Assembly (NCBI GenBank): GCA_963750965.1
Contig: CAVVSK010000022.1
Location: forward strand, 62,001-126,000
Direction of reading: 5' to 3'
Source of the DNA: CANKHA01 sp963750965
Lineage (GTDB): Bacteria > Pseudomonadota > Alphaproteobacteria > Rhizobiales > Xanthobacteraceae
Length of the DNA stretch: 64,000 nt
Within the stretch, counting starts at the first letter, position 1, and the number at the start of each line of letters is the position of its first letter. A program made the position numbers and the translations under genes. Positions 25,473-35,129 of this stretch are shown here, piece by piece. The notes under the pieces are model-generated. The model was not told the origin of the DNA. It did no database searches and saw only the letters and a program-made list of their open reading frames with translations.

Positions 25473-26604
25473 ATGCGCGCAGAAACTGAAAGCATTGTCG
25501 ACGACATCAAGCGGTCCCTTGGGCTGCTGAGGAGGCATCTTTGACGTCGATACCTCGAAGATGCGTCTGGCCGAGCTGAACAAGCAGGCTGAAGATCCCG
25601 AACTCTGGAACGATGCCTCCCGCGCGCAGAAAGTGATGCGCGAGCGCACAGCGCTGGAAAACCAACTCAACGGCATCACCCGAATCGAGCGCGAGCTCGA
25701 TGACCAGCTCACGCTGATCGAGCTTGGCGAGGCGGAAAAAGACCAATCCGTCATGGCCGAGGCTGAGGCCGCGCTTAAAAAGCTGAAGAACGAGGCGGCC
25801 CGGCAGGAGCTGGAAGCGCTGCTCTCCGGCGAGGCGGACGCCAACGACAGTTATCTCGAAGTGCATGCCGGGGCGGGCGGAACCGAAAGCCAGGACTGGG
25901 CCAACATGTTGCTGCGCATGTATACGCGCTGGGCCGAACAGCACGGTTACAAAGTTGAGTGGCTGGAAGAAACGGCGGGCGAGGAGGCCGGTATCAAGTC
26001 CGCCACCGTGCAAATCAAGGGGCACAATGCGTTCGGCTGGCTGAAAACCGAAGGCGGCGTGCACCGTCTGGTGCGGATCTCGCCTTACGATTCGAATGCG
26101 CGGCGACACACGTCGTTCGCCAGCGTGAAGGTCTATCCGGTGGTCGACGACCGCATCAAGATTGATATCGACGAAAAGGATGTGCGAACCGACACGATGC
26201 GTGCGGGCGGTGCCGGCGGCCAACACGTCAACAAGACGGAATCCGCGGTGCGTCTCACGCATATTCCGACCGGCATCGCGGTGGTCTGCCAGCAGGAGCG
26301 TTCGCAGCACAAGAACAAAGCGCAGGCCTGGGACATGCTGCGCGCCAAGCTTTACGAATTGGAATTGAAGAAGCGCGAAGCGAAAGCGGCGGCAGCGACC
26401 GCAGCGGAGACCGATATCGGCTGGGGCCACCAGATCCGCTCTTACGTGCTCCAGCCCTATCAGATGGTGAAGGATCTGCGCACCGGCGTGCAGACCTCAA
26501 ATACCGGCGGGGTGCTCGACGGCGATCTCGACCCCTTTATGGCCGCGACGCTGGCGCAGAAGGCCTTCGGCACCGCGCCGGAGCTTGTCGAGGACGTGGA
26601 GTAG
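25473..26604 (+). CDS. prfB: Peptide chain release factor 2, with programmed +1 frameshift
   Basis: About 376 residues in two frames. It recognises UGA and UAA stop codons and hydrolyses peptidyl-tRNA. The zero frame starts at ATG 25473 (MRAETESIVDDIKRSLGLLR) and ends at TGA 25542-25544 after 23 codons. The +1 frame then reads DVDTSKMRLAELNKQAEDPE. The anticodon-like motif region and the catalytic GGQ (AGGAGGQHVNKTESAVR) are present, and it ends FGTAPELVEDVE. Annotation starting at ATG 25561 would lose the first 30 residues. The shift is normal autoregulation, when RF2 is scarce the ribosome stalls at UGA and slips. Confidence 0.97.
25530..25545 (+). promoter_or_regulatory. prfB programmed +1 frameshift site
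   Basis: AGG AGG CAT CTT TGA C in the zero frame. It has an internal Shine-Dalgarno (aggagg, 25530-25535) three bases before the slippery CTT and a TGA stop followed by C (a weak termination context). This is the same design as the E. coli site (AGG GGG TAT CTT TGA C). Confidence 0.97.
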
Positions 26605-26665
26605 CGCCTGATCGGCGGGCGGTTTTGCCAACGAGGTCGTGTGCCGGGTTTAGGCAGGCGTGTTG

Positions 26666-28030
26666 CTAAAGGCTGCCCAGCCGAATTCCCGCGCGCAAAA
26701 ATTTCTGCGGATCGACCGCGTCGCCCTCGACACGCGTCTCATAATGCAGGTGCGGTCCGGTGGAGCGCCCGGTGGATCCGACGCGGCCGATCGTCTGCCC
26801 GATGCGGACATTTTGCCCAACCGTGACATTGAACTCCGACAGATGGCCGTAGCGGGTGGCAAGACCATTGCCGTGATCGATTTCAACGAGCTTGCCATAG
26901 CCGCCATTCCAGCCAGCTTGCGCGACTTTGCCTGCGGCCGTAGCGCGGACCGGGTCGCCCACGCTTCCGCGGATATCCAGACCTGAATGCATGGCCGGCG
27001 CGTTGATGAAGGGGTCCATGCGCACGCCGAAGCCGGAGCTGGTGTCGATCTCGCCCGTCAGCGGCTTGCGCACGGGCACGTTGGCGAGCGTGCGGTTGAG
27101 GGAGTCGACATGCGCGCGCGCGGCATTGATGCGATAAAGCTGGCGCTCGAAATTGCCTACATCGTTGCGCGGCTTCACTGGAATAAAGGGTCCGCCAGTG
27201 CCGCTTCCGACCAGCACCGAGGGCACTTTGCCTGCATTCAGACCCAGCTCGCTGAGCACGCCGCGAATGCGGCGCGCCTTGGCATCGTAGCTCTCTTCCA
27301 TCGAATTGAGCGCCGCGACTTGCGAATTCTCAATCCGGTCGAGCGAGGTCTGTACGCGCGCCAGCATCGCCTCCAATCCCTTGGGTTTTTCGGTAACTTG
27401 CGTCGCGCGATTTGCTGGTGTGCGTGATTCCAATCGCGCTTCGCGATCCGGCGGCGAAGTGAATATCACCTTGTTGCTGATCGGAGACGGTTTCGGCGCC
27501 GTCAAGGGTATGTCCACCGATTGTCCGCGCGGTGGGGTTTTTATCGAGCCGGTGATTGCGGGATCCGCGATCGACGTCATGCTTGAAGCGCGCTGTTCCA
27601 ATGCCGACTGGCGGCGAAGCAATTGATCGAGCTTCTGGTCGAATTTTTCCTGATCCAGCATCTGACGGCCCGTGAGGCGGTCGATCTGGCCGCGCAGTTC
27701 AGCGACGCGGTCTTCATAGGCGAACTGCATCTCGGCCTGCCGCCCGATTAGCCGCGTGAGCACATCCTCGCGAAACGCGAAATAGGTGCCGGTGGCGACT
27801 GTCCACGCCGCCATGATGACCAGCGTGCCAATGACAACCCAAAACGCGACCGGACCGAGCCGCACCTGGTGGCCGGCGTGACCAAGAATATAGTCTCGCG
27901 CGGTTCCGGCACGGCGCGCGACCGGGTGGGGCCGTTTTTGAAGCTGATGCGGGCGGGCGGATTGCCCGGCATGCGGATAATAGGCTTCCGATCGAGACGA
28001 CGACATCGACGCTCCCATGCCGGTCCGCAC
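26666..28030 (-). CDS. M23-family peptidoglycan endopeptidase, membrane anchored
   Basis: Up to 454 residues; ATG 28028-28030 or ATG 28004-28006 (MSSSRSEAYYP) are both possible starts. A basic N-terminus is followed by one membrane helix at about residues 55-80 (AFWVVIGTLVIMAAWTVATG), then a coiled-coil region (about 95-140; YEDRVAELRGQIDRLTGRQM, FDQKLDQLLRRQSALEQRAS). A linker leads to a LytM domain with zinc ligands in HSGLDIRG and GPHLHYETR and the glycine-rich YGHLSEFNVTVGQNVRIGQ. It cuts murein cross-links or serves as an activator of amidases. Coiled coil plus LytM resembles DipM/EnvC/MepM-type envelope proteins. It lies 92 bases downstream of bcp. Confidence 0.92.
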   Translation of the reverse strand: MRTGMGASMSSSRSEAYYPHAGQSARPHQLQKRPHPVARRAGTARDYILGHAGHQVRLGPVAFWVVIGTLVIMAAWTVATGTYFAFREDVLTRLIGRQAEMQFAYEDRVAELRGQIDRLTGRQMLDQEKFDQKLDQLLRRQSALEQRASSMTSIADPAITGSIKTPPRGQSVDIPLTAPKPSPISNKVIFTSPPDREARLESRTPANRATQVTEKPKGLEAMLARVQTSLDRIENSQVAALNSMEESYDAKARRIRGVLSELGLNAGKVPSVLVGSGTGGPFIPVKPRNDVGNFERQLYRINAARAHVDSLNRTLANVPVRKPLTGEIDTSSGFGVRMDPFINAPAMHSGLDIRGSVGDPVRATAAGKVAQAGWNGGYGKLVEIDHGNGLATRYGHLSEFNVTVGQNVRIGQTIGRVGSTGRSTGPHLHYETRVEGDAVDPQKFLRAGIRLGSL

Positions 28031-28122
28031 CTGGAAAGCCGGCCACTAGACGTGCCGATATCAACCTCACGTGGTTAATTTTCCGGAAACAGAATTATGA
28101 CACGATGCGGGAATGGTAAATT

Positions 28123-28593
28123 TTACAATGCTTTCGCCGCCTCGAGGACTTCCTCCGCATGGCCGTCGACCGAAACCTTGGGCCAGATCCTGGCAATGCG
28201 GCCTTTCTTGTCGATCAGGAAGGTCACGCGCATCACGCCCATGTATTTACGGCCATACATGGATTTCTCGCCCCAAACCCCATAGTCAGTGAGCATCTTG
28301 TGATTTTCGTCGGAAGCCAGCGGGATCGAAAGATCATATTTGGCCTTGAACTTGTCCTGCGCCTTAACCGGGTCGGCCGAGACACCGAGGATAGCGGTGT
28401 CAGCCCGTCGAAACGCTTCACGCAGCTTGGAAAAGGCCTGCGCCTCGCGGGTGCAACCGGGGGTATCGGCCTTGGGATAGAAATAGAGCACGAGCTTCTG
28501 CCCGGCAAAGTCGGACAGCGAAATCTCACCGCCGCCGTCTCGCGGGATGGAGAAGGCAGGGGCCTTGCTGCCCGGGGTAAGTGCCACAGTCAT
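28123..28593 (-). CDS. bcp: Thioredoxin-dependent peroxiredoxin, BCP/PrxQ type
   Basis: 156 residues. It reduces hydrogen peroxide and organic hydroperoxides using thioredoxin. The peroxidatic Cys is in ADTPGCTREAQAFSKL. The usual PrxQ resolving Cys five residues later is replaced (REAQA), so it may work as a one-Cys type or use a distant Cys. The rest is typical: GSKAPAFSIPRDGGGEISLS, LGVSADPVKAQDKF, YGVWGEKSMYGRKYMGVMR. Divergent from the large YhdP-like gene. Confidence 0.95.
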   Translation of the reverse strand: MTVALTPGSKAPAFSIPRDGGGEISLSDFAGQKLVLYFYPKADTPGCTREAQAFSKLREAFRRADTAILGVSADPVKAQDKFKAKYDLSIPLASDENHKMLTDYGVWGEKSMYGRKYMGVMRVTFLIDKKGRIARIWPKVSVDGHAEEVLEAAKAL

Positions 28594-28764
28594 GCGCCTT
28601 CCTTTCGTCGCTTTCGAAGGGTCAAGGTTCCGAACATGTTAGGGCTGGTGGCTGGGCCCGGGGGTGGCGATTTTAGTCTGACTTCCCAGCCAACAACAAT
28701 GATTCGCCGGCTTTGCGATATTCCGTTGGCAATTAGCTTGGGCGGGCGGGCGCCCGGTTAGGGA

Positions 28765-31700
28765 ATGGCGAAAAAAAAGCACAACATCCCCGGGCTGTCG
28801 GCACTTCGAAGACTGAAGGCCGGCCTGCGTCTGCGCTCGCCGGCGCACAAGGCCAAACGGTCCGTTCCGCCCCGCTCCATGACCGCGGCGCTGTGGGGGA
28901 GCGTGCGTCCAATTCTGCAACGGCCGCTGCTGCGACGCTCGCTCATCGGGGTGGGCGCGCTCCTCGCGATCGTCGGATTGGTATTCGGCGGTCTGTGGTG
29001 GCGGCTGGGCAGCGGGCCGATCGAATTTGACATGGCGACGCCGTGGCTCACTGCCGCGATCGAGGACAATTTCGGCGAAAACTACAAGGTCCAGGTCGGG
29101 GGTACGCAAATCGAGCGAGACGGGACCGGGCGCATCCGGCTTCGCCTGCGCGACATTACGGTGCGCGATGCCGAAGGAGCCATCGCAGCGAGCGCGCCGA
29201 AGGCGGAGGTCGGCTTTTCCAGCAAAACCCTGCTGACGGGGCATGTGCGCGCTGAGCGGTTGGCGCTGGTAGGCGCCGAAATGTCGGTACGCATCGAGCC
29301 GGGCGGCAATGTCACGGTCTTCGCCGGCTCCGACAAGCGCCCGATCGCAACGGCGTCGGTGCCACCGCCACCGCCTGGTCCGGACGGCGATTCGCCTGGC
29401 GAGCGCGATCCGCATACGGGTCCCAGCGACCCGACTTCACCCAAGAGCGGCATCGAAAATCTAACTGCCTTGCTCGCTTGGATAGATAGCCTGGGAGCAA
29501 GCGGTCTTGACGGGCACGATCTCGCGGAACTCGGTCTGAAGAGCGGCAATCTGAGCGTCGACGACCAGCGCAACGGCAAGCGCTGGAATTTCCAAAATAT
29601 CGATTTGAGCCTGACGCGCGTCAAAAGCGGCAACGTGGTCTTTAAGGTGGAATCTGCCAGCGAGGATCAACCGTGGTCGCTATCGGCCACGGTGGCGCCA
29701 CTGCGCTCCGGCCGGCGCGTATTCACCGTGGAAGCGCGCCGCGTCATGGCCAAGGATCTGTTATTGGCGCTGCGGCTCGGGGACGATCCGATCATGGCGC
29801 AGGTCCCGATATCGGCCAGCCTGCGCGCTGAGATAGGTTCTGATGGCACGACCCAGGTGCTGCAAGGCCGCATTATCGCAGAGGCAGGGTTTCTGACCGA
29901 GTCCACCGAGCCCTCGGCTCTCGCGATTGACCGCGCCGAGTTCAATCTGGAATGGGACCCGATGCGGCGTGTGCTTGCGGTGCCATTCCAGATTATCGCC
30001 GGCGGCAACCGGTTCACGCTCTTTGCGCATGTCGAGCCGCCGCGCACGCGCGCCGGCTTATGGAACGTGTCGATGACCGGGGGCACCGTCGCACTCGGCA
30101 TGGACAAGAGCGGCGGTCCGCTGATCTTCAATTCTATCAAAATAAGAGCGCGCATCGATCCGAAGGAGCGGCGGCTGACTTTGGAGCAGGGCGATATCGC
30201 CAACGTCGAAATCGGCGTCGCGCTGACCGGCGAAGTGGATTTTTCCGCCGGCGATCCGCGGCTGGCCTTTGGCATTGCCGGAACGCGCATGCCGCTGGCG
30301 GCCATGAAGAAGTTGTGGCCGGCATTCGTGCAGCCGGAAGTGCGCAATTGGGTTAACGATCACATCTTGCGTGGGGATATTGAGCGGGTGGCGATTGCGA
30401 CCAACGCTCATTTGTCGACCTTCAAGCGCGGCGGACCGCCGGTCCCGGACGACGGGCTTTTCATCGAGATCGTCGCGCGCAACGCTGTGTTGCGGCCGCT
30501 CGAGACGCTGCCGCCAATTGAAGATGCAGAAGTAGCCGTGCGGGTGACGGGGCGCTACGCGAGCGTCGGCGTAAACAAGGGCGTGATCGCCCTCCCGTCC
30601 GGTCGCAAGCTAACCGTCGCCAATGGCTTGTTCGAGGTGCCGGACAGCGAGGTACCGCAGCCTCCCACCAAGACGCGCATGCGGATCGAAGGACCGGTGC
30701 CGGTGGCGGCGGAACTGCTGGAAACCGAGCGCTTGCGCGAATTCGTCGGGATGCCTTTCGACATATCGAGTGCCAAGGGCAATGTGCTTGCCCAGGTTTC
30801 CCTTGCCTTTCCGCTGAAGCGCGATCTGCCGCCCGGTTCATCGACTTATTCCGTGGTGGCGGACATCGCCAACTTTTCTGCCGAAAACATGCTCCTGGGG
30901 CAAAAAGTGGAAGCGCAGTCGCTGCGCATTAACGCGGGCAACCAGGGTTATCAGATCAAGGGCGATACCAAGATCGCGGGCGCGGCGGCGACACTCGACT
31001 ATCGCAAGGCGAAAACCGATACCGACGCTGAAGTGCGCCTCCAAACCAGCCTTGACGAGGCCGGGCGCGCGCGCTTTGGGCTCGACGTCGGTAACGTCAT
31101 CACAGGTTCCGTTCCGGTGAAAGTCACCGGCTATATCGGCCCGCCCGAAGGAGACAGCCGCTTCATCATCGACGCCGATCTCACGCCGGCGCGCATCGAT
31201 AATCCGTTGCCGGGCTGGACCAAGCCTGCCGGAAAAGCCGCGCGCGCCAACTTCGCCCTGATCACCCGGGGACAATCGGTGCGGATCGAAGACATGGTGA
31301 TCGAGGGTCCCGGCACGCAGGTGAAAGGTATCATCGAACTCGATGGCTCCCGTGACATCGTGAACGCTCATTTTCCTGTCTTCAGTCTCGCCGACGGCGA
31401 CAAGGCGACATTCAAGGCGGATCGCGCGCCGGACGGCACCTTGCGCGTGACCATGCGTGGCGACGTCCATGACGGCCGCGGCTTCATCAAATCGAGCGTT
31501 GCCGGCGCACGCTCCAACGCTAAAGACAAGCCGCCGACCGATCTCGATCTCGATCTGCGACTCGGCACCGTGATCGGTTTCAACGGAGAAACGCTGCGTA
31601 ACCTGGACCTCAAACTCTCGCGCCGCGCGGGCGAAATCCGCAGCTTCGGCATGAATGCCAAGCTCGGCCGCGATGCCCAACTCAGCGGCGATCTTCGCCG

Positions 31701-32316
31701 TAAGCCGTCCGGCAGCAACGTGATGTATTTCGAGACCCGGGACGCCGGTGCGCTATTTCGTTTCACCGATAGTTATGCGCGCATGAACGGCGGGCGAATG
31801 TGGGTGGCGATGGACGCGCCAACGGGTAGCCCGGGGCCGCAAGAGGGCCTGCTCGGTATCAGCGATTTCTCCATTCGAGGCGAACCGGCGCTCGAGCGCG
31901 TGGTTTCCGGCGCACCGGCAAATGACGGCCAGCGCGAGGGCGTGAAATTCTCCCGCATGCGGGCAGAATTCACCCGCATGCCAGGTCGACTCGAAATCCG
32001 CGATGGAGTCGTGCAGGGCAATATCGGCGCCACCATCGACGGGCAGATCGATTACGTCAGCGACGAGGTGCATCTGCGCGGCTCGTTCGTGCCGCTCTAT
32101 CAGCTCAACAATATGTTGGGGCAGATTCCGATTGTCGGGATTTTCCTTGGCGGCGGCAACGAAGGCTTGTTGGGCGTGACCTATGAAGTGATAGGACCAC
32201 CCAATGCGCCGCGGCTGAACGTCAATCCGCTATCGGCAGTGGCGCCCGGCCTGCTGCGTAAGCTGTTCGAATTCCGCAACGCGCCAAGCGACCGCGGGTT
32301 TGAAGCCCTGCGGTAG
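28765..32316 (+). CDS. Large AsmA/YhdP-like (DUF3971) envelope protein
   Basis: 1183 residues. A basic cytoplasmic N-terminus of about 55 residues, one membrane helix (SLIGVGALLAIVGLVFGGLW), then a long periplasmic beta-rich body with DUF3971/AsmA-C2-like features (WPAFVQPEVRNWVNDHILRG, then GQIDYVSDEVHLRGSFVPLY, LGQIPIVGIFLGGGNEGLLG, VTYEVIGPPNAPRLNVNPLS). Proteins of this kind (YhdP, TamB, AsmA) form hydrophobic grooves bridging the two membranes and are implicated in phospholipid transport to the outer membrane in E. coli; for this gene that role is inferred. A Pro-rich linker (VPPPPPGPDGDSPG) occurs near residue 200. The bcp/YhdP-like/tyrS/anmK order is typical of the group. Confidence 0.88.
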   Translation: MAKKKHNIPGLSALRRLKAGLRLRSPAHKAKRSVPPRSMTAALWGSVRPILQRPLLRRSLIGVGALLAIVGLVFGGLWWRLGSGPIEFDMATPWLTAAIEDNFGENYKVQVGGTQIERDGTGRIRLRLRDITVRDAEGAIAASAPKAEVGFSSKTLLTGHVRAERLALVGAEMSVRIEPGGNVTVFAGSDKRPIATASVPPPPPGPDGDSPGERDPHTGPSDPTSPKSGIENLTALLAWIDSLGASGLDGHDLAELGLKSGNLSVDDQRNGKRWNFQNIDLSLTRVKSGNVVFKVESASEDQPWSLSATVAPLRSGRRVFTVEARRVMAKDLLLALRLGDDPIMAQVPISASLRAEIGSDGTTQVLQGRIIAEAGFLTESTEPSALAIDRAEFNLEWDPMRRVLAVPFQIIAGGNRFTLFAHVEPPRTRAGLWNVSMTGGTVALGMDKSGGPLIFNSIKIRARIDPKERRLTLEQGDIANVEIGVALTGEVDFSAGDPRLAFGIAGTRMPLAAMKKLWPAFVQPEVRNWVNDHILRGDIERVAIATNAHLSTFKRGGPPVPDDGLFIEIVARNAVLRPLETLPPIEDAEVAVRVTGRYASVGVNKGVIALPSGRKLTVANGLFEVPDSEVPQPPTKTRMRIEGPVPVAAELLETERLREFVGMPFDISSAKGNVLAQVSLAFPLKRDLPPGSSTYSVVADIANFSAENMLLGQKVEAQSLRINAGNQGYQIKGDTKIAGAAATLDYRKAKTDTDAEVRLQTSLDEAGRARFGLDVGNVITGSVPVKVTGYIGPPEGDSRFIIDADLTPARIDNPLPGWTKPAGKAARANFALITRGQSVRIEDMVIEGPGTQVKGIIELDGSRDIVNAHFPVFSLADGDKATFKADRAPDGTLRVTMRGDVHDGRGFIKSSVAGARSNAKDKPPTDLDLDLRLGTVIGFNGETLRNLDLKLSRRAGEIRSFGMNAKLGRDAQLSGDLRRKPSGSNVMYFETRDAGALFRFTDSYARMNGGRMWVAMDAPTGSPGPQEGLLGISDFSIRGEPALERVVSGAPANDGQREGVKFSRMRAEFTRMPGRLEIRDGVVQGNIGATIDGQIDYVSDEVHLRGSFVPLYQLNNMLGQIPIVGIFLGGGNEGLLGVTYEVIGPPNAPRLNVNPLSAVAPGLLRKLFEFRNAPSDRGFEALR

Positions 32317-32413
32317 GATTTTCAGGAATCACGCGCGCGCAGACAAGTCCACGCAATCTCCGCAAGCTTGATTGTTTTTCGCAAAAAACCAACTTCACTT
32401 GTTCTGTTCGCGC

Positions 32414-33658
32414 TTATACCGGCTTGACAAGGACGTGGCGCTTTTTGCCGAGCGATAGCTTGATCACGCCTTCTGCCGTCAGTTCTTTCTTGGTCAATAC
32501 CAACTTCTCATCGGTAACCGCGGCGTCGTTCACCTTCAGCCCGCCGCTCTTGATTTGGCGGCGCGCTTCGCTGGTAGATGGCACCAACCCCGCCTTGATG
32601 AAAGCTGCCAGCACCCCCAGGCCTTGTTCAAATTCTTGACGCGGCAGCTCGACGGTCGGCAGCGAGGTGGCAAGACCGCCGGTTTCAAAAGTCGTGCGCG
32701 CGGTGCGCTCGGCTTCCTCGGCGGCGGCGCGGCCGTGCAGCAGCGCGGTGGCCTCGGTGGCGAGGATTTTCTTCGCTTCGTTGATCTCCTGCCCCTGCAA
32801 GGCGGCGAGCCGCGCGATTTCCGGCAGCGGCAACTCAGTGAAGAGCTTGAGCAGCTTCACCACATCGCCGTCTTCGCTGTTGCGCCAGAACTGCCAATAG
32901 TCATAGGGCCGCATCATGTCGGCGTTCAGCCACACCGCGCCGCTTTCGGTCTTGCCCATCTTGGCCCCCGAGGCGGTGGTAAGCAGCGGCGTGGTAAGCG
33001 CGAAGAGCTGCACATCCAGCATGCGCCGGCCGAGCTCGATGCCATTGACGATATTGCCCCACTGGTCAGAGCCGCCCATCTGCAGCACGCAGCCCTGGCG
33101 CTTGTACAGCTCTACGAAATCGTAGGCCTGAAGGATCATGTAGTTGAATTCCAGGAAAGTGAGCGGCTGCTCGCGATCGAGCCGCAACTTCACGGAATCA
33201 AAAGTGAGCATGCGGTTGATGGTGAAGTGGCGGCCTACTTCCTGTAACAGCGGGATATAGAGCAGCCGGTCGAGCCAATCGGCGTTGTTGGCCATGCTCG
33301 CGCCGGCCTTGAAATCCAGGAAGCGCGAAAAGACCGTACGGATAGAGGCGATATTGGCGTTGATCTGCTCATTGCTGAGCAGCGAACGGGTTGTGTCCTT
33401 GCCAGACGGATCGCCGATTTTGCTGGTGCCTCCGCCCATCAGCGCGATCGGCTTATGGCCGGTCTTTTGCAGCCAGCGCAGCATCATGATCGACAGCAGA
33501 TTGCCTATATGCAGGCTGGGCGCGGTGGCATCGAAGCCGACATAGCCGGTGATCGGGCCGGCGGCTGCCCGTGCATCCAGGCCTTGGGCATCGGAGAGCT
33601 GATGGATGAAACCACGGCTCGCCAGCATATTGAGGAAGTCGGACTTGTAGGTGGTCAT
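32414..33658 (-). CDS. tyrS: Tyrosyl-tRNA synthetase
   Basis: 414 residues, class I synthetase. HIGH-like motif in APSLHIGNLLSIMML and KMSKS-like motif KMGKTESGAVW. The tyrosine-binding region includes FNYMILQAYDFVELY and QMGGSDQWGNIVNGIELGRR. The C-terminal S4-like RNA-binding domain (about residues 345-414) has STSEARRQIKSGGLKVNDAA. It charges tRNA-Tyr in the cytoplasm. Start ATG 33656-33658. Divergent from anmK across a 73-base spacer. Confidence 0.98.
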   Translation of the reverse strand: MTTYKSDFLNMLASRGFIHQLSDAQGLDARAAAGPITGYVGFDATAPSLHIGNLLSIMMLRWLQKTGHKPIALMGGGTSKIGDPSGKDTTRSLLSNEQINANIASIRTVFSRFLDFKAGASMANNADWLDRLLYIPLLQEVGRHFTINRMLTFDSVKLRLDREQPLTFLEFNYMILQAYDFVELYKRQGCVLQMGGSDQWGNIVNGIELGRRMLDVQLFALTTPLLTTASGAKMGKTESGAVWLNADMMRPYDYWQFWRNSEDGDVVKLLKLFTELPLPEIARLAALQGQEINEAKKILATEATALLHGRAAAEEAERTARTTFETGGLATSLPTVELPRQEFEQGLGVLAAFIKAGLVPSTSEARRQIKSGGLKVNDAAVTDEKLVLTKKELTAEGVIKLSLGKKRHVLVKPV

Positions 33659-33731
33659 TGCTTTGGCTAATCGAGATTGCTGGCCGGTGGTGTAACAGGT
33701 CCGCCGACCGATTCAACCGGACTCGCCCGCC

Positions 33732-34844
33732 ATGACCCCCCTGAAAGCTGTCGGCGCGATGAGCGGAACGTCGCTGGATGGCGTCGACGTGGCACTGGTC
33801 GAAACCGACGGCGAAGGTTTCGTCCGCTTCGGTCCTACCGGATATCGGCCTTATTCGGAGGGCGAGCAGCGACTGTTGCGGGACGCATTGGCAGAAGGCG
33901 CTTCGCTCACCGAACGGGGACAGCGGCCTGGCGTGCTGGAAAAGGCGGAAGCTTTCGTCACCAAAGTCCATGCCGACGTCATCCAGGAATTTTTGCGCAG
34001 CTATAAGATCACGCCGGCCGATGTCGCCATTATCGGCTTTCACGGCCAGACCGTCGTGCACAAACCGGAGAAGCGGCTGACGGTGCAGATCGGCGACGGC
34101 GGAGAGTTGGCGAAAAACCTCGGCATCGCGGTTGCGCATGACTTTCGCGCCGCCGACGTGACGGCGGGCGGGCAGGGCGCGCCGATGGTTCCCGCCTTCC
34201 ATCAGGCCATTGCGCAAGGTTTGGACCGGCCGGGCCCGCTGGCGGTGCTCAATATCGGGGGGGTCGCCAATGTGACTTATGTTGAGGCGGGCAAGGATCC
34301 CGTCGCTTGCGACACTGGGCCAGGCAACGCGCTGATCGATGACTTCATGCGCGCGCATACCGGCAAGCCGCTCGACCGCGATGGCGACCAGGCCGCGAGA
34401 GGCCAGGCGGACGAGACCTTCGTCGCGCATATCCTCGAGCATCCGTTCTTCGCGGCGCCTTATCCGAAATCGATCGACCGCAATGCCTTCGCCTTCGCCA
34501 ATGTCAGCCTGCCGACCTTTTCGGTTGAGGACGGCGCGGCAACATTGTCGCTGCTGACGGCCGCCTCGGTGGCGCGTGTCGTGCCGCATCTGCCGCAGCC
34601 GCCGCGCTCATGGATCGTCGCGGGTGGCGGCGCGCACAATCCGACCTTGCTGAAAATGCTGCGCCAGCAACTGGCGCCGGCCACGGTGGAAACGGCGGGC
34701 GCGGCCGGCTGGTCGGTGGATGCGCTAGAGGCGCAGGCCTTCGCCTATCTGGCCGTGCGCGTGCTGAAGAGGCTGCCGATCACCTTTCCGACAACCACGG
34801 GAGCGCCCCGGCCCCTGACTGGCGGCGTGGTGGCGCAGCCGTGA
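33732..34844 (+). CDS. anmK: Anhydro-N-acetylmuramic acid kinase
   Basis: 370 residues. It phosphorylates and opens 1,6-anhydro-MurNAc released by murein turnover, yielding MurNAc-6-phosphate for recycling. Motifs: AVGAMSGTSLDGVDVALVET at the N-terminus, the catalytic-type GFHGQTVVHKP, NIGGVANVTYV, CDTGPGNALIDDFM, and GGGAHNPTLLKML near the C-terminus. Start ATG 33732. The cytoplasmic substrate arrives by an AmpG-type permease not seen in the window. Confidence 0.97.
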   Translation: MTPLKAVGAMSGTSLDGVDVALVETDGEGFVRFGPTGYRPYSEGEQRLLRDALAEGASLTERGQRPGVLEKAEAFVTKVHADVIQEFLRSYKITPADVAIIGFHGQTVVHKPEKRLTVQIGDGGELAKNLGIAVAHDFRAADVTAGGQGAPMVPAFHQAIAQGLDRPGPLAVLNIGGVANVTYVEAGKDPVACDTGPGNALIDDFMRAHTGKPLDRDGDQAARGQADETFVAHILEHPFFAAPYPKSIDRNAFAFANVSLPTFSVEDGAATLSLLTAASVARVVPHLPQPPRSWIVAGGGAHNPTLLKMLRQQLAPATVETAGAAGWSVDALEAQAFAYLAVRVLKRLPITFPTTTGAPRPLTGGVVAQP

Positions 34845-34876
34845 TAGTCTCTCCGCTATGCTTAAGGGAGGGCGGG

Positions 34877-35104
34877 ATGAAAGTGACATTCGTTGCGGTC
34901 GTTTTTCTGATCGGCGTTCTGTCCCAGCCGGCGGCGGCACAGAGCACGTGCAGCGAAGCCTATGCGGGATGCCAAAAGCCGCAGGATGGCATCCGCTGTG
35001 ACGTCGTCTGCAAGGCATTTTGCACGAAGCAGAAGCGAGCCTGCATGAAAACAGGCAACTTCAACGGCAAGTACCAGAATTGGACGGGGCTGCAGAAGAA
35101 GTAG
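34877..35104 (+). CDS. Small secreted cysteine-rich protein, unknown function
   Basis: 75 residues from ATG 34877, preceded by ggagggcggg. A clear signal peptide (MKVTFVAVVFLIGVLSQPAA, cut after AAAQ) leaves a mature part of about 52 residues with six cysteines (STCSEAYAGCQ, IRCDVVCKAFCTKQKRACM) and a basic tail. The even cysteine number and export suggest disulfide bonds. It starts 32 bases after the anmK stop and may share its transcript. I recognise no named family. Confidence 0.72.
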   Translation: MKVTFVAVVFLIGVLSQPAAAQSTCSEAYAGCQKPQDGIRCDVVCKAFCTKQKRACMKTGNFNGKYQNWTGLQKK

Positions 35105-35129
35105 CGGACGCGTCCCACGCTGGACAACT

